DNA of 32,877 nucleotides from Anaerolineae bacterium (GTDB lineage: Bacteria > Chloroflexota > Anaerolineae > Aggregatilineales > Phototrophicaceae): contig JAPKMO010000043.1 in NCBI GenBank assembly GCA_026645945.1, positions 1 to 32,877 on the forward strand. The letters run 5' to 3'. A program made the position numbers and the translations under genes. The notes below the pieces were generated by a model. That model searched no databases. It was not told the origin of the DNA and worked only from the letters and a program-made list of their open reading frames with translations. Shown here in pieces: positions 1-7,623 of the stretch (position 1 is its first letter; the number at the start of each line of letters is the position of its first letter).

Positions 1-343
1 CCAGCAGCGCCTCCAGAATGATGCTGATGATGCCCATGACGATGCCGCCCAGGATAGCCGGCCCCAGGCCGTCCACCGACAGGCGCGCCGGGATCAGGCT
101 GGCGGTCAGCAGCAGCAGCAGGCCGTTAATCACCAGGATGAACAAACCCAGGCTAAGGATGACCGCCGGGCAGGTTAAAATCATCAGGATCGGTTTAACC
201 AGCGCATTGACGATGCCGAACACCAGCCCGATGATAAGCAGCGTGCCGATGTCATTATCCGCGACAGTGATGCCAGGCAGCAGTTGAGCAGTGATAGCGA
301 TGCCGATGGCGTTGATGATGACTCGGATCAAAAAGTTACGCAT
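1..343 (-). CDS. Phage holin family / YvlD-like membrane protein (partial, 3' end outside window)
   Basis: Reading the minus strand from an ATG at 343 gives an uninterrupted frame of about 114 codons that runs off the left edge, so the C-terminus is missing. The product begins MRNFLIRVIINAIGI and is almost entirely hydrophobic. It has about four membrane segments and the motif GLVFGIVNALVKPIL, typical of the small PF04020 family (named 'phage holin family' or YvlD-like). Members are usually 110-130 residues, so little is lost. Their function is not established; despite the name they usually sit in chromosomes and are not lysis genes. A weak GAGAG element lies upstream of the start. A strong hairpin at 366-396 separates it from the VWA gene upstream on the same strand. 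Confidence 0.85.
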   Translation of the reverse strand, partial: MRNFLIRVIINAIGIAITAQLLPGITVADNDIGTLLIIGLVFGIVNALVKPILMILTCPAVILSLGLFILVINGLLLLLTASLIPARLSVDGLGPAILGGIVMGIISIILEALL

Positions 344-365
344 AGATCGCTCTCATTCAGTTTCA

Positions 366-396
366 GCCGGGACACACGCCGCAGCGGTGTCCCGGC
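366..396 (-). terminator. Long hairpin between the VWA gene and the holin-family gene
   Basis: A perfect 10-bp stem, GCCGGGACAC paired with GTGTCCCGGC, encloses an 11-base loop that itself contains a small CGC/GCG pairing. It lies 14 bases downstream of the stop of the VWA gene (minus strand). There is no clear T-run after it, so it may be a factor-assisted terminator or an mRNA 3'-end stabiliser. Confidence 0.5.
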
Positions 397-409
397 ATAT
401 TTTCAGGAA

Positions 410-3400
410 CTACGCGCCGGTCTGATTTCGCCGCCGCCGCAAAAGGGCGAAGATAATAACCAGCACGATGATGACCACCACAACAATCAGCAGAATCGGC
501 AGCAGGTCAGGGCTGCCGGCAGTCTCGCCGGGTACGGTTTCGATGGTCAGCGTCCCGATGGGCGTCAGGGTCGGGTTCGGCGTCCGGTCTGTCCGCTCTG
601 GGGTCGAAGTTGGGCTGGCGACCACCTGGGCAACTTCGGTCGGCTGCGCCGTCGGCGCGGCTTCAGTCGCTTCTTCGGTCGGCTCTGCCGTTGTTTCAAC
701 CTGGGCGCTGGCGGTCAGCTCGGCTGCGAGAGCCGCCTGAGCGTCCCGCGTCGCCTGGGCATCCAGCGTGCCTTGAGCATCCAGCGTGCCTTGAGCATCC
801 AGCGTGCCTTGAGCATCCAGCGTCGCCTGCGCGTCCAGTGTCGCCTGCGCGTCCCGCGTCGCCTGAGCATCCAGCGTGCCTTGAGCGTCCAGTGTCGCCT
901 GCGCGTCCAGTGTCGCCTGCGCGTCCAGTGCGGCCTGCGCGTCCCGCGTCGCCTGCGCGTCCAGTGCGGCCTGCGCGTCCAGTGTCGCCTGGGCATCCAG
1001 TGCGGCCTGGGCGGCCAGCGCCTCGGCAGTTGCGGTCGCGTCGGCCTCGCTCAGGGCGGCTGCCGTCAGTTCTGCCGCCAGGGTTTGCGTGGCGGCGGCC
1101 TGCTGTGCCGCCAGGGCATCACGGGTAGCCTGTGCACTCCGCGTGGCCTGCGCGTTAGCGGTGGCGCGCGCGTCGGCGGTGGCGCTGGCAGCCGCTTCCA
1201 GGGCCGCGTTGGTAGCCGCATTTTCGATGATAACCGCCTGCGCGGTCAGGTTAATGGACTCGGCCTCGGCGGTCAGCCCTACCCCGGCGGTAGCGCGCGC
1301 ATCGGCGGTCGCCTGGGCATCCAGGGCGGCCTGGGTGTCCAGTGTCGCCTGCCGTTCCTGGGTCGCCAGCGCATCCTGAGCGTCCCGCGTGGCCTGTTCG
1401 CTCAGGGCAATCAGGGCGTCAGCCGTGCCGGTGGCCTGCTGTGCCAGCAGCGCGACCTGCGCGGCGGTCGCCGCCGCGTCTACCGTCGCGGTGAAGGTAG
1501 CTATAGGAGCAGGCGTATCGGTCGGAACGGGCGTATCGGTATCGGGCGGGGTCGGGGTGGCGCTCGGCATAGCCGAAGCTGTCGCCGTCAGCGAAGGCGC
1601 TTCCGACACCAGGAAGGCGGCATCTGCCGCTGCCGTCTGGCCGCCGGCGTTACCCACCACAACGGTCAGGATATGCGCGCCCGGCCCCAGCGCCAGCACG
1701 TCGAGTTCGGCGGTGTAAGGCGCAGCGGTCACAGCGGCGATTTCCACACCGTCTACCGCAAACGTCACGCCGGTGATGGCGGTCTGGCCGCCGGCTTCAA
1801 CCGTGACCACGCGGTTAGCTTCCAGCGTTTCGCCCGGTTGAATGCCGATGATGGTGATGTCCGGCGGCAGCGCCGCCACTTCAAAATCAACAGCGGCAGC
1901 GGCGGACTGGCCGCTTTCCAGCGTCACGGTGGCCGTAAAACGGTTTGCGCCGGGCGGAAGTTCCGCCGCATTAAGCGTGATTGTCGCCGGCGCGGCGATG
2001 GCCGTAATGCTGTAGTGGTCGCCAACCGCCAGCACGATGCGCGTCACAGGCGTTTGCCCGGCGGCATCCACCGTCACAGTCACGCTGTCGCTGACGAACT
2101 GGCCGCTTTCCAGGCCGCTGATGGTGATCTGCGGCGGCAGCGCGGCTACCCGGAAATCCTGCCGGGCGGTTACGGTCACGCCGCCGGCGTTGGTGACATC
2201 CACGAACAGGATGTGTTCGCCGGGGGACAGGCTGGCCGGGTCGACCGTGAACAGGAACGGCGCGGCGGTGACAAGCGCCGGTTCGCCGCCGTCAATGTTA
2301 AAGGCCGCTTCGGTTGGCGGTGTCTGGCCGGTGATTTCCAGCAGGATGGTCTGCGGTTCGGCCAGTTCCCCCGCGCCCAGACCAACGATGGTGACGTTAG
2401 AAGGCAGGGCGGCCACTTCAAACGTGCCGGTGAACTGGCCGACTTTGCCCGTTACGGAATCCAGCGCGCTGAAGGACAGGCTGTGTTCGCCGGGCTGCAG
2501 CCGCTCCGGGTCTATCTCCAGGCTGTAGGGCGGCTCGTTGAAACTGGCGGCGACCACGCCATCCAGCCGGAACTGCGCCAGCGCAATCGGGTTATCGGCC
2601 CGAACGTCCGCCGTCACCATCACCGGCGCGCCGATTGGTTCGGTCGGCAAATCCGGCAGCGAGATGAGCGGCACTAAAATCGGCACGCGAACGACTGTAT
2701 CGGCGCTGGCGCTGCCATCTGGCGTTTCCACATCCACCGTCAAGCCGTACTCCGTCCCATCGCCCGGCACGTCGGCGTTCAGCGTGATGATATACTGGCT
2801 GCGAAGCCGGGCGGCCAGACCATCGTAAACGGCAATTAACTCATCCGGCGTGGGCGACTCGACAAACTGGGCGTTGGTTCCCGTCGAAATTTCCTGCAAA
2901 TACGTGCGATCAATGCCGTAACCCAGGCCGATGGTATAAACCGGCACACCCCGGATGATCGCTTCGTTAAGCGCAACGCCGCGCTCCACATTGCTGAGGT
3001 CGCCATATTCCGCGCCATCGCTCAAAACAATCACCGCGCGGCGCGACGAAGGCGAACCGGAAGCCTGGATAACAGCCTCCAGCGCGCCTTTATAAAGTGC
3101 CGTCTTGCCGCCGGCTTGCAGCCCATCAATGGCATTCAGCAGCGCGGTTTTGTCGGTCGTATAATCCTGAACTAGCTTTACATCACTGTCGAAGGTTATA
3201 ACCGCGACGGGATCGTTCGGCCCGATGGCGTTGATAAACTGTTTGGCGGCTTCGCGTGCGCGGTCTATCGGCGCGCCGGTCATGCTGCTGCTGGTATCAA
3301 TCGCCAGCACGACGGCAAAAGCCAGCTGGTCATCGGTGACATTTTCCACCTGAACCAGGGTCCCCCGCTCCGCCAGGTCGCCGCGAATGTTAAAATCTTC

Positions 3401-3586
3401 AGTCGTCAGGCCAAAAACCGGCTGGCCGAGCTGGTCGAATACGGCGGCGTTGATGACGATGGTCGGCAGGTCGGTGGTGTTCACCCCCGTGATTTCGATT
3501 CGCACGCCGGGCGTCTCCTGCGTGGCCCATAGGGCGACCGGAGCCAGTAACAATGAAAAGATCAGTAAAAAGAGTACCCGTTTCAA
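410..3586 (-). CDS. Secreted, membrane-anchored von Willebrand factor A protein with Ig-like modules and hexapeptide-repeat stalk
   Basis: 1058 residues from a TTG start at 3586. This start places a signal peptide (LKRVLFLLIFSLLL then APVALWA) at the N-terminus and has GGGGG just upstream. An ATG at 3643 would add 19 residues in front of the signal peptide. The VWA domain is at about 90-265, with the MIDAS motif DTSSS at 97-101, a later Thr (GGKTALYKGA) and LSDGAE. Four Ig-like modules, each starting near AALPP and about 95 residues long, follow to about residue 650. Then comes a Thr/Pro linker and a long Ala/Gln/Thr/Asp-rich region ending in 16 near-identical hexapeptides. A final membrane helix (about 1028-1049) precedes RRRR. 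The layout suggests an adhesin-like or ligand-binding domain held away from the cell on a stalk. The ligand is unknown. Confidence 0.88.
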   Translation of the reverse strand: MKRVLFLLIFSLLLAPVALWATQETPGVRIEITGVNTTDLPTIVINAAVFDQLGQPVFGLTTEDFNIRGDLAERGTLVQVENVTDDQLAFAVVLAIDTSSSMTGAPIDRAREAAKQFINAIGPNDPVAVITFDSDVKLVQDYTTDKTALLNAIDGLQAGGKTALYKGALEAVIQASGSPSSRRAVIVLSDGAEYGDLSNVERGVALNEAIIRGVPVYTIGLGYGIDRTYLQEISTGTNAQFVESPTPDELIAVYDGLAARLRSQYIITLNADVPGDGTEYGLTVDVETPDGSASADTVVRVPILVPLISLPDLPTEPIGAPVMVTADVRADNPIALAQFRLDGVVAASFNEPPYSLEIDPERLQPGEHSLSFSALDSVTGKVGQFTGTFEVAALPSNVTIVGLGAGELAEPQTILLEITGQTPPTEAAFNIDGGEPALVTAAPFLFTVDPASLSPGEHILFVDVTNAGGVTVTARQDFRVAALPPQITISGLESGQFVSDSVTVTVDAAGQTPVTRIVLAVGDHYSITAIAAPATITLNAAELPPGANRFTATVTLESGQSAAAAVDFEVAALPPDITIIGIQPGETLEANRVVTVEAGGQTAITGVTFAVDGVEIAAVTAAPYTAELDVLALGPGAHILTVVVGNAGGQTAAADAAFLVSEAPSLTATASAMPSATPTPPDTDTPVPTDTPAPIATFTATVDAAATAAQVALLAQQATGTADALIALSEQATRDAQDALATQERQATLDTQAALDAQATADARATAGVGLTAEAESINLTAQAVIIENAATNAALEAAASATADARATANAQATRSAQATRDALAAQQAAATQTLAAELTAAALSEADATATAEALAAQAALDAQATLDAQAALDAQATRDAQAALDAQATLDAQATLDAQGTLDAQATRDAQATLDAQATLDAQGTLDAQGTLDAQGTLDAQATRDAQAALAAELTASAQVETTAEPTEEATEAAPTAQPTEVAQVVASPTSTPERTDRTPNPTLTPIGTLTIETVPGETAGSPDLLPILLIVVVVIIVLVIIFALLRRRRNQTGA
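725..1012 (-). repeat. 18-bp tandem repeat, 16 copies, inside the VWA gene
   Basis: An 18-bp unit is repeated about 16 times in frame and encodes the hexapeptides AQATLD, AQAALD, AQATRD and AQGTLD (last copy AQAALA). Copies differ mostly at one or two codons, and the run of three identical AQGTLD units suggests recent slippage or unequal exchange. Similar but more diverged A/Q/T/D-rich sequence continues upstream in the gene to about 1480. The unit is coding and has no spacers, so it is not CRISPR. Confidence 0.9.
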
Positions 3587-3668
3587 GGTTGCCCCCGATA
3601 TTGATGAAAGTAAGACCCCGCGCGGCAAAATGCCGTAGCACATGAACCAGCTTTATCTGCATACTACT

Positions 3669-3692
3669 GACAGTGGGCTTAAGCCCACTGTC
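3669..3692. repeat. Perfect 24-bp palindrome, copy 1 of a dispersed intergenic repeat
   Basis: The sequence is a perfect inverted repeat with half-site GACAGTGGGCTT and no loop, centred between 3680 and 3681. It lies in the 184-bp gap upstream of the VWA gene. Related copies occur at 6654-6675 and 28998-29019, also between genes. Confidence 0.85.
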
Positions 3693-3770
3693 GGAAGTAG
3701 ACATTATCATCTTGTCCATGCCGTAGTTTCTATGTTAACCTAATTTTCATTTCCCGCAACTGTATGGTTT

Positions 3771-4301
3771 TTAGGGGTGGGGCGGAAGTTGGCCGATGTT
3801 ATAACCCAGGCTGATGAGGGCCTTGGTAGCGGCCTCGGCAACCGTTGAATCGGCGTCAAACCGGCGGCGCTGGTCATTGCTCACCGCCAGCAAAGGGGGA
3901 ATGGCGCGTTTATCACCCAACTGCTGCATGGCTAAAATGGCACTGCGCCGCACGTCCACCTCGTCGTTTTGCAGCGCCTTTTCGATGGCGTCGAAATGGT
4001 CATGCCCCAACCGGGTGAGCGCAAAAGCCGCCCACACCACCAACTGTGGGTTGCGATGTTTGAGCAGCGGCTTGAGGTATGGGACGGCGCTGGTATCACC
4101 CAGCGTGCCAAGCGCGTTGGCGGCAGCACCCCGGACGCCAACGTGTTCATCCTGGAGCGCGTCAATCAGCGGCTCGATGGCGCGCGCGTCCCCGGTCTGC
4201 CCCAGCAGATAGGCCACAAACTGCCGTATTTGTACGTCCGGGCTGCGCAGCAGTTGAATCGCGCCCTCGATGTCAGGGGTATTGCTCGGATGTTCGGTCA
4301 T
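3771..4301 (-). CDS. HEAT-repeat protein (PBS-lyase HEAT-like)
   Basis: 176 residues, almost entirely HEAT-like repeats of about 31 residues: IRQFVAYLLGQTGDARAIEPL, VRGAAANALGTLGDTSAVPYL, a third with LVVWAAFALTRLG, and VRRSAILAMQQLGDKRAIPPL. These alpha-alpha repeats form protein-binding solenoids; no catalytic residues are expected. There is no signal peptide, so it is cytoplasmic. Its ATG overlaps the stop of the upstream TrpC-like gene by four bases (ATGA), which implies translational coupling and a shared function. A phycobilin-lyase role is very unlikely here, since nothing photosynthetic is nearby. It is best seen as an adaptor for the TrpC-like protein, which is an inference. Confidence 0.88.
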   Translation of the reverse strand: MTEHPSNTPDIEGAIQLLRSPDVQIRQFVAYLLGQTGDARAIEPLIDALQDEHVGVRGAAANALGTLGDTSAVPYLKPLLKHRNPQLVVWAAFALTRLGHDHFDAIEKALQNDEVDVRRSAILAMQQLGDKRAIPPLLAVSNDQRRRFDADSTVAEAATKALISLGYNIGQLPPHP

Positions 4302-5119
4302 AACAGATCGGCAGGGGTATTTGAACGATTCAGCACCGTATTTAAGTCCGCGATCTGTGCCGGGGTGCGGGTGAGGCTTTCCTGAACGATCACCGCATGG
4401 ACTCCCAGTTCGGCCACTGCCGCCACTTCATCCAGCGAACGCAGGCCGTCGGTGAACATCACCCGCATGTTGGACGGAATCTGCCGCCGCAGATGAAGGG
4501 CATTTTCCATATCCAGCCGGTGCGTGGCGGCATCCCGGCTGCGAATACCGATCACATACGGGCTTAAGCTCAGGGCGTAATCCAGCTCGTGCTGGTCGCT
4601 CACCTGCACAATCGCCGTCATGCGGTTGCGATGCGTGGCGGAAACCAGCGCCCGCAGCGTCGGCGGGTCTACCACGCCGGAGTGTAACACCAGCGCCGAA
4701 GCCCCGGCAGCGCGGGTTTCGACCACCTGATACTCATCCAGGATATAATCCTGGCTGATGATCGGCAGGGGTACGGCGCGCGAAACCAGCACCAGGTCAT
4801 CCAGGCCGCGCTGGTACATCACTTCGTCCGTGAACAGCGCCGCCGCGTCCAGACCGGCATGAGCGTAACGCAGCGCGGTGGCTACCGGGTCGTAGGTATC
4901 CCCCAGGATGCCGGTCTGCGGCAGGGTATACCTAATCTGGCCGATAAGCATCACGGATGAGTTATCCGCGACGCTGCTTAACACCGGCTGCGGTCGTTTT
5001 TGCATACTTGCCAGCGCCCGAACGGCTTCAATCGGCGTTTTGGCTTTGCGCTCGATCAGATAGCGCCGTTTAGCGGCAATGATAACATTCAGATGAGGCA
5101 CAAGTTCTTCTGTCGCCAT
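4298..5119 (-). CDS. Indole-3-glycerol-phosphate synthase-like protein lacking the catalytic residues
   Basis: 273 residues with the length and motif order of the TrpC (beta/alpha)8 barrel. Recognisable blocks are IGQIRYTLPQTG (normally AEIKRASPSKG), LPIISQDYILDEYQV (normally LPVLRKDFIIDEYQV), AIVQVSDQHELDYAL (normally LVEVH...EL..AL), VIGIRSRDA (normally IGINNRDL), VMFTDGLRSLDEV (normally VSESGI) and VIVQESLT (normally LVGESLM). The usual Glu, Lys, catalytic Lys, Glu, Asn, Glu and phosphate-binding Gly are replaced by Q61, R63, Q123, Q172, R193, T223 and Q246. The fold is well kept, so this looks like a constrained pseudoenzyme and not a decaying gene. No other trp genes are visible. An AAGGAGG sequence lies about 35 bases before the ATG with no closer in-frame start. 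Confidence 0.85.
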   Translation of the reverse strand: MATEELVPHLNVIIAAKRRYLIERKAKTPIEAVRALASMQKRPQPVLSSVADNSSVMLIGQIRYTLPQTGILGDTYDPVATALRYAHAGLDAAALFTDEVMYQRGLDDLVLVSRAVPLPIISQDYILDEYQVVETRAAGASALVLHSGVVDPPTLRALVSATHRNRMTAIVQVSDQHELDYALSLSPYVIGIRSRDAATHRLDMENALHLRRQIPSNMRVMFTDGLRSLDEVAAVAELGVHAVIVQESLTRTPAQIADLNTVLNRSNTPADLL

Positions 5120-5324
5120 GCGAAATTCTGGGCCGCCCCGGTGAGGGGAACGCCTCCTTATGACCGAAATAGACGGACTTATTTGCTAATTTCCTATTTT
5201 AATGGTTTTTTTCGATTTTGTGGGGCGTGAATTGCTGTAAAATGGGTTTGTGTTTGGTTTGCAAATCGGTGTTATCATACGATCAACTTACGCGACAGAC
5301 CATCATCACTTAAGGATCGGCGTT

Positions 5325-5615
5325 ATGGAACTCTCACACGATCAAGTCCGGTGGATTGCCGAACTGGCAAAACTTGACCTGACCGACCAGGAAGTGACCC
5401 TGTATGCCGGGCAACTTTCCCACATTTTGCAGTATTTCGAGCGCCTCCAGGCGTTGGATACCTCCGCTATCGAACCAACGGCCTCCGTGCTGCCATTAAA
5501 AAACGTCCTGCGCCCGGATGTGGTCACGCCGCCGCTGACACCGGAGCAGGTGATCGCCAATGCGCCGGATTCGGACGACAGCCAGTTTCGTGTAAGCGCC
5601 GTGTTGGACGAATAA
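5325..5615 (+). CDS. gatC: Aspartyl/glutamyl-tRNA(Asn/Gln) amidotransferase subunit C
   Basis: 96 residues from ATG 5325, with AAGGA about nine bases upstream; the open frame extends 25 codons further up but without a better ribosome site. The product matches GatC: MELSHDQVRWIAELAKLDLTD at the N-terminus, a helix with ILQYFERLQALDTSAIEPTA, then PLKNVLRPDVV and the C-terminal FRVSAVLDE. GatC is the small wrapping subunit that stabilises GatA in the GatCAB complex, which converts Glu-tRNA(Gln) or Asp-tRNA(Asn) to the amidated forms. gatA and gatB are not in the window. The next gene, a response regulator, starts 25 bases downstream and is probably co-transcribed. Confidence 0.93.
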   Translation: MELSHDQVRWIAELAKLDLTDQEVTLYAGQLSHILQYFERLQALDTSAIEPTASVLPLKNVLRPDVVTPPLTPEQVIANAPDSDDSQFRVSAVLDE

Positions 5616-5640
5616 CGCCCATCTGATCGAGAGCGAAACC

Positions 5641-6459
5641 ATGCCAAGCCAACGATTACTCGTGATCGAAGATGACTATGATGTGGCCGAAATGCTGGTG
5701 ATGTATTTCACATCCTACCAGTACGAGGTTTTTCATGCCGATTCGGGATTGGCGGGCGTCGAAATGGCACGCGCCAAATATCCCCAGTTGATTTTGCTGG
5801 ATGTGATGATGCCGGACATAGACGGCTACGAAACCTGCCGCCGCATCCGCCAGATGACGCTGACCAAATATATCCCGATCATTTTTCTCACCCAGCGCGA
5901 CGAACGCGCCAACAAGGTCAAAGGGCTGGAATTGGGCGCGGACGATTATATCACCAAACCGTTCGATATTGATGAACTTCGGCTTCGCGTGCAGGGTGCC
6001 ATTCGTCGTGCCACCCGCGAAAGCCTGCACGAATCCCGCACCGGCCTGCCGACTGGGACGCTGGTAGAGGAGGAAATTCAGCGCCGCCGCTACCTCGACC
6101 GGAACTACGTCAGCCTTCAGTTCGGGCTGGACGGCTTCAAACTCTACTGCGATGTTTACGGTTTTATGGCCGGGAACGAAGTATTTGGTTTCGCGGCACG
6201 GGCCATCCAGCAGGTAGTGACCGAATGCGGCACGTCGGACGATTTCATCGGCGTGATAGAAGACCACTTCATCGTTTTGACCGACGCCGACAGAGCCGCT
6301 TCTATCGAAGCCGGTATCAAAAGCGCCTTCGCCGAGGGCGTAAAAACCTTCTATACGTTTGCTGATGTGGAACGCGGCGGCCTGCTGGTGGGCGCCGGAA
6401 CGGACGAGGAGCGGCTGGTTTCGTTGATGGATTTAGTTCCGATCAACGCGCCGGTTTAA
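5641..6459 (+). CDS. Response regulator with receiver domain and degenerate GGDEF-like output domain
   Basis: 272 residues. Residues 5-120 are a complete receiver domain: acidic D11/D12, phospho-acceptor D54 (LILLDVMMPD), T84 and K106 (TKPFD). After a linker helix, residues about 128-265 follow the GGDEF pattern, with TGLPTGTLVEEEI where LTGLPNR is usual, LDGFKLYCDVYGFMAGNEVF where D.DFK.iND.yGH..GD.vL is usual, then IGVIEDHFIVL exactly where the RxGGDEFxxL active-site loop should be. The signature is therefore lost, and diguanylate cyclase activity is not expected. The domain may bind GTP or c-di-GMP, or a partner protein. No cognate kinase is adjacent. Confidence 0.9.
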   Translation: MPSQRLLVIEDDYDVAEMLVMYFTSYQYEVFHADSGLAGVEMARAKYPQLILLDVMMPDIDGYETCRRIRQMTLTKYIPIIFLTQRDERANKVKGLELGADDYITKPFDIDELRLRVQGAIRRATRESLHESRTGLPTGTLVEEEIQRRRYLDRNYVSLQFGLDGFKLYCDVYGFMAGNEVFGFAARAIQQVVTECGTSDDFIGVIEDHFIVLTDADRAASIEAGIKSAFAEGVKTFYTFADVERGGLLVGAGTDEERLVSLMDLVPINAPV

Positions 6460-6653
6460 TAAAACGCCGGTCGCCGGGGGTTCGACCGCTGGCTGCTGGC
6501 CGGAAAACCCGCTTAAAGGGGTGTTCTTCAACCCAACGCACCGGGTTTTGACTCAGCACTTATTACTCATGGATAAACCAATCAGACTGTGCCTGATCCT
6601 GGGTAGGCAGCGGGCGCTAGCTTGCTGCCAGTGGGCTAAGAGTTTACCGCCAG

Positions 6654-6675
6654 ACAGTGGGCTTAAGCCCCCTGT
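6654..6675. repeat. 22-bp palindrome with one mismatch, copy 2 of the dispersed repeat
   Basis: Half-site ACAGTGGGCTT faces AAGCCCCCTGT, with a single A-to-C change against the other two copies. It lies between the response regulator and the two small membrane protein genes. Confidence 0.8.
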
Positions 6676-6767
6676 TCTGCTATCAGATCAATCAGTTTAC
6701 GGATAGATACTAAAGCGTTACAGTCTATCAGGCTCATTCTTTTCCGTTTATCGGCACCTGGAACTGT

Positions 6768-6795
6768 TTGCTTTTAACCCGGTTTCTGCTATGGT
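6768..6795 (+). promoter_or_regulatory. Possible sigma-70-type promoter for the membrane-protein pair
   Basis: TTGCTT (6768-6773) and TATGGT (6790-6795) are separated by 16 bases. The implied transcript would start near 6802, just ahead of the AGGAG ribosome site of the gene at 6817. Both hexamers are imperfect. Confidence 0.3.
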
Positions 6796-6816
6796 TGTGT
6801 TACAGGAGCGAAACCG

Positions 6817-7623
6817 ATGGCCGTCCCACGCAAACCCCGTTTGATCTTCCAAACCAGCGTCCGGCGCAAGCCCTTTTTCCGGCGTTTTGCCTGGGCGGCG
6901 CTGGCGACGGTCGCCGCCCTGGCGGCGGCGCTGGCCCTGGACTACAGCGCCGGGCGCGGCCTGCTGGACGCAGTAACGGCGAACGTTGGCCGGGCCGCCG
7001 GCCTGCTGGCTGCCCTTTTGTTCGGCCTGCGCGCGCTGGCGAACCTGTGGCGCGGGCTGCGCCGCCGCGATGAAGACCTGCGGTTTTTCGACAAAGGTTT
7101 CGTCTGGACACGCGGCCAGGATCAATATAAATACGGCTGGTCACAGTTAGTCGTGTACCGGGAAGGCGGCGGCGGTTTTTACGCCGGGCGGCGCCCGTTG
7201 ATTCAGTGGGGCGGCCATACGCTTACCATGCAGGATGGCCGCCGTTTTAAAGTCACCGGCACGCATGGCGACCTGCGCGAATTCGCCCGCGCGGTTCGCC
7301 GTTATGCCGCCAGCGCCACCGGCGCCCGGATGGCGCGTGCGCTGCGCGAGGAAAAACCCGCCCACCTGCATCCCAAACTGACCATCTGGCCGGGCGGAAT
7401 CGAGGCCGGCAGCCAGGAAATACCCTGGGCCGAGGTGGACGTGCGCCTGCGAAACAAGACGCTGGTCATTTCGCGCCGGGCGGAGTCAGGCGCGTTCCGG
7501 GTAGTTCGGCGGTATAATGTCCGTAAGGTCAACAATGTGGGTGGGCTGATGGAACTGGTCACGGCGACTATTCCGAACTATCAGCCGGAGCGCCTTAAAA
7601 AGCGCGGTGAGGTTTATGGATAA
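6817..7623 (+). CDS. Two-helix membrane protein with a soluble C-terminal domain, unknown function
   Basis: 268 residues, ATG with AGGAG eight bases upstream. A basic N-terminus (RRKPFFRR) is followed by two membrane helices (about 24-42 and 54-72). The rest, about 190 residues, is soluble and probably cytoplasmic by the positive-inside rule. It has strand-rich segments (RFFDKGFVWTRGQDQYKYGW, GHTLTMQDGRRFKVTGTHGD, then an amphipathic helix DLREFARAVRRY). A second similar block follows: KLTIWPGGIEAGSQEIPWAEV. This helix-helix-beta layout resembles bacterial PH-like membrane proteins, but I cannot assign a family. The gene overlaps the next one by a few bases, so the two are translationally linked. 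Confidence 0.78.
   Translation: MAVPRKPRLIFQTSVRRKPFFRRFAWAALATVAALAAALALDYSAGRGLLDAVTANVGRAAGLLAALLFGLRALANLWRGLRRRDEDLRFFDKGFVWTRGQDQYKYGWSQLVVYREGGGGFYAGRRPLIQWGGHTLTMQDGRRFKVTGTHGDLREFARAVRRYAASATGARMARALREEKPAHLHPKLTIWPGGIEAGSQEIPWAEVDVRLRNKTLVISRRAESGAFRVVRRYNVRKVNNVGGLMELVTATIPNYQPERLKKRGEVYG

Larger units (their letters stand above)
6460..6816. other. 357-bp intergenic region with hairpins and repeats
   Basis: No credible gene is visible. From left to right it holds a small hairpin just after the upstream stop (CGGTCG 6468-6473 pairing with CGACCG 6483-6488), a GGCAGC/GCTGCC hairpin (6606-6629) with the palindrome GCTAGC in its loop, a partial half-site CAGTGGGCTA at about 6629, the second copy of the dispersed palindrome, and a promoter-like region before 6817. 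The cluster resembles a composite non-coding repeat. Confidence 0.55.

Noticed and set aside
1-343. Phage remnant because of the holin-family name
   Set aside because: PF04020 proteins are common chromosomal membrane proteins and no other phage gene is present.
725-1012. Possible CRISPR array from regular repeats
   Set aside because: Units are contiguous 18-bp coding repeats without spacers and no cas gene is nearby.
284-2677. Long + strand open frame of 797 codons, rich in Arg, Gly and Gln
   Set aside because: It is the reverse complement of the VWA gene, kept open by the 18-bp repeat and high GC. It has no domain, signal peptide or ribosome site.
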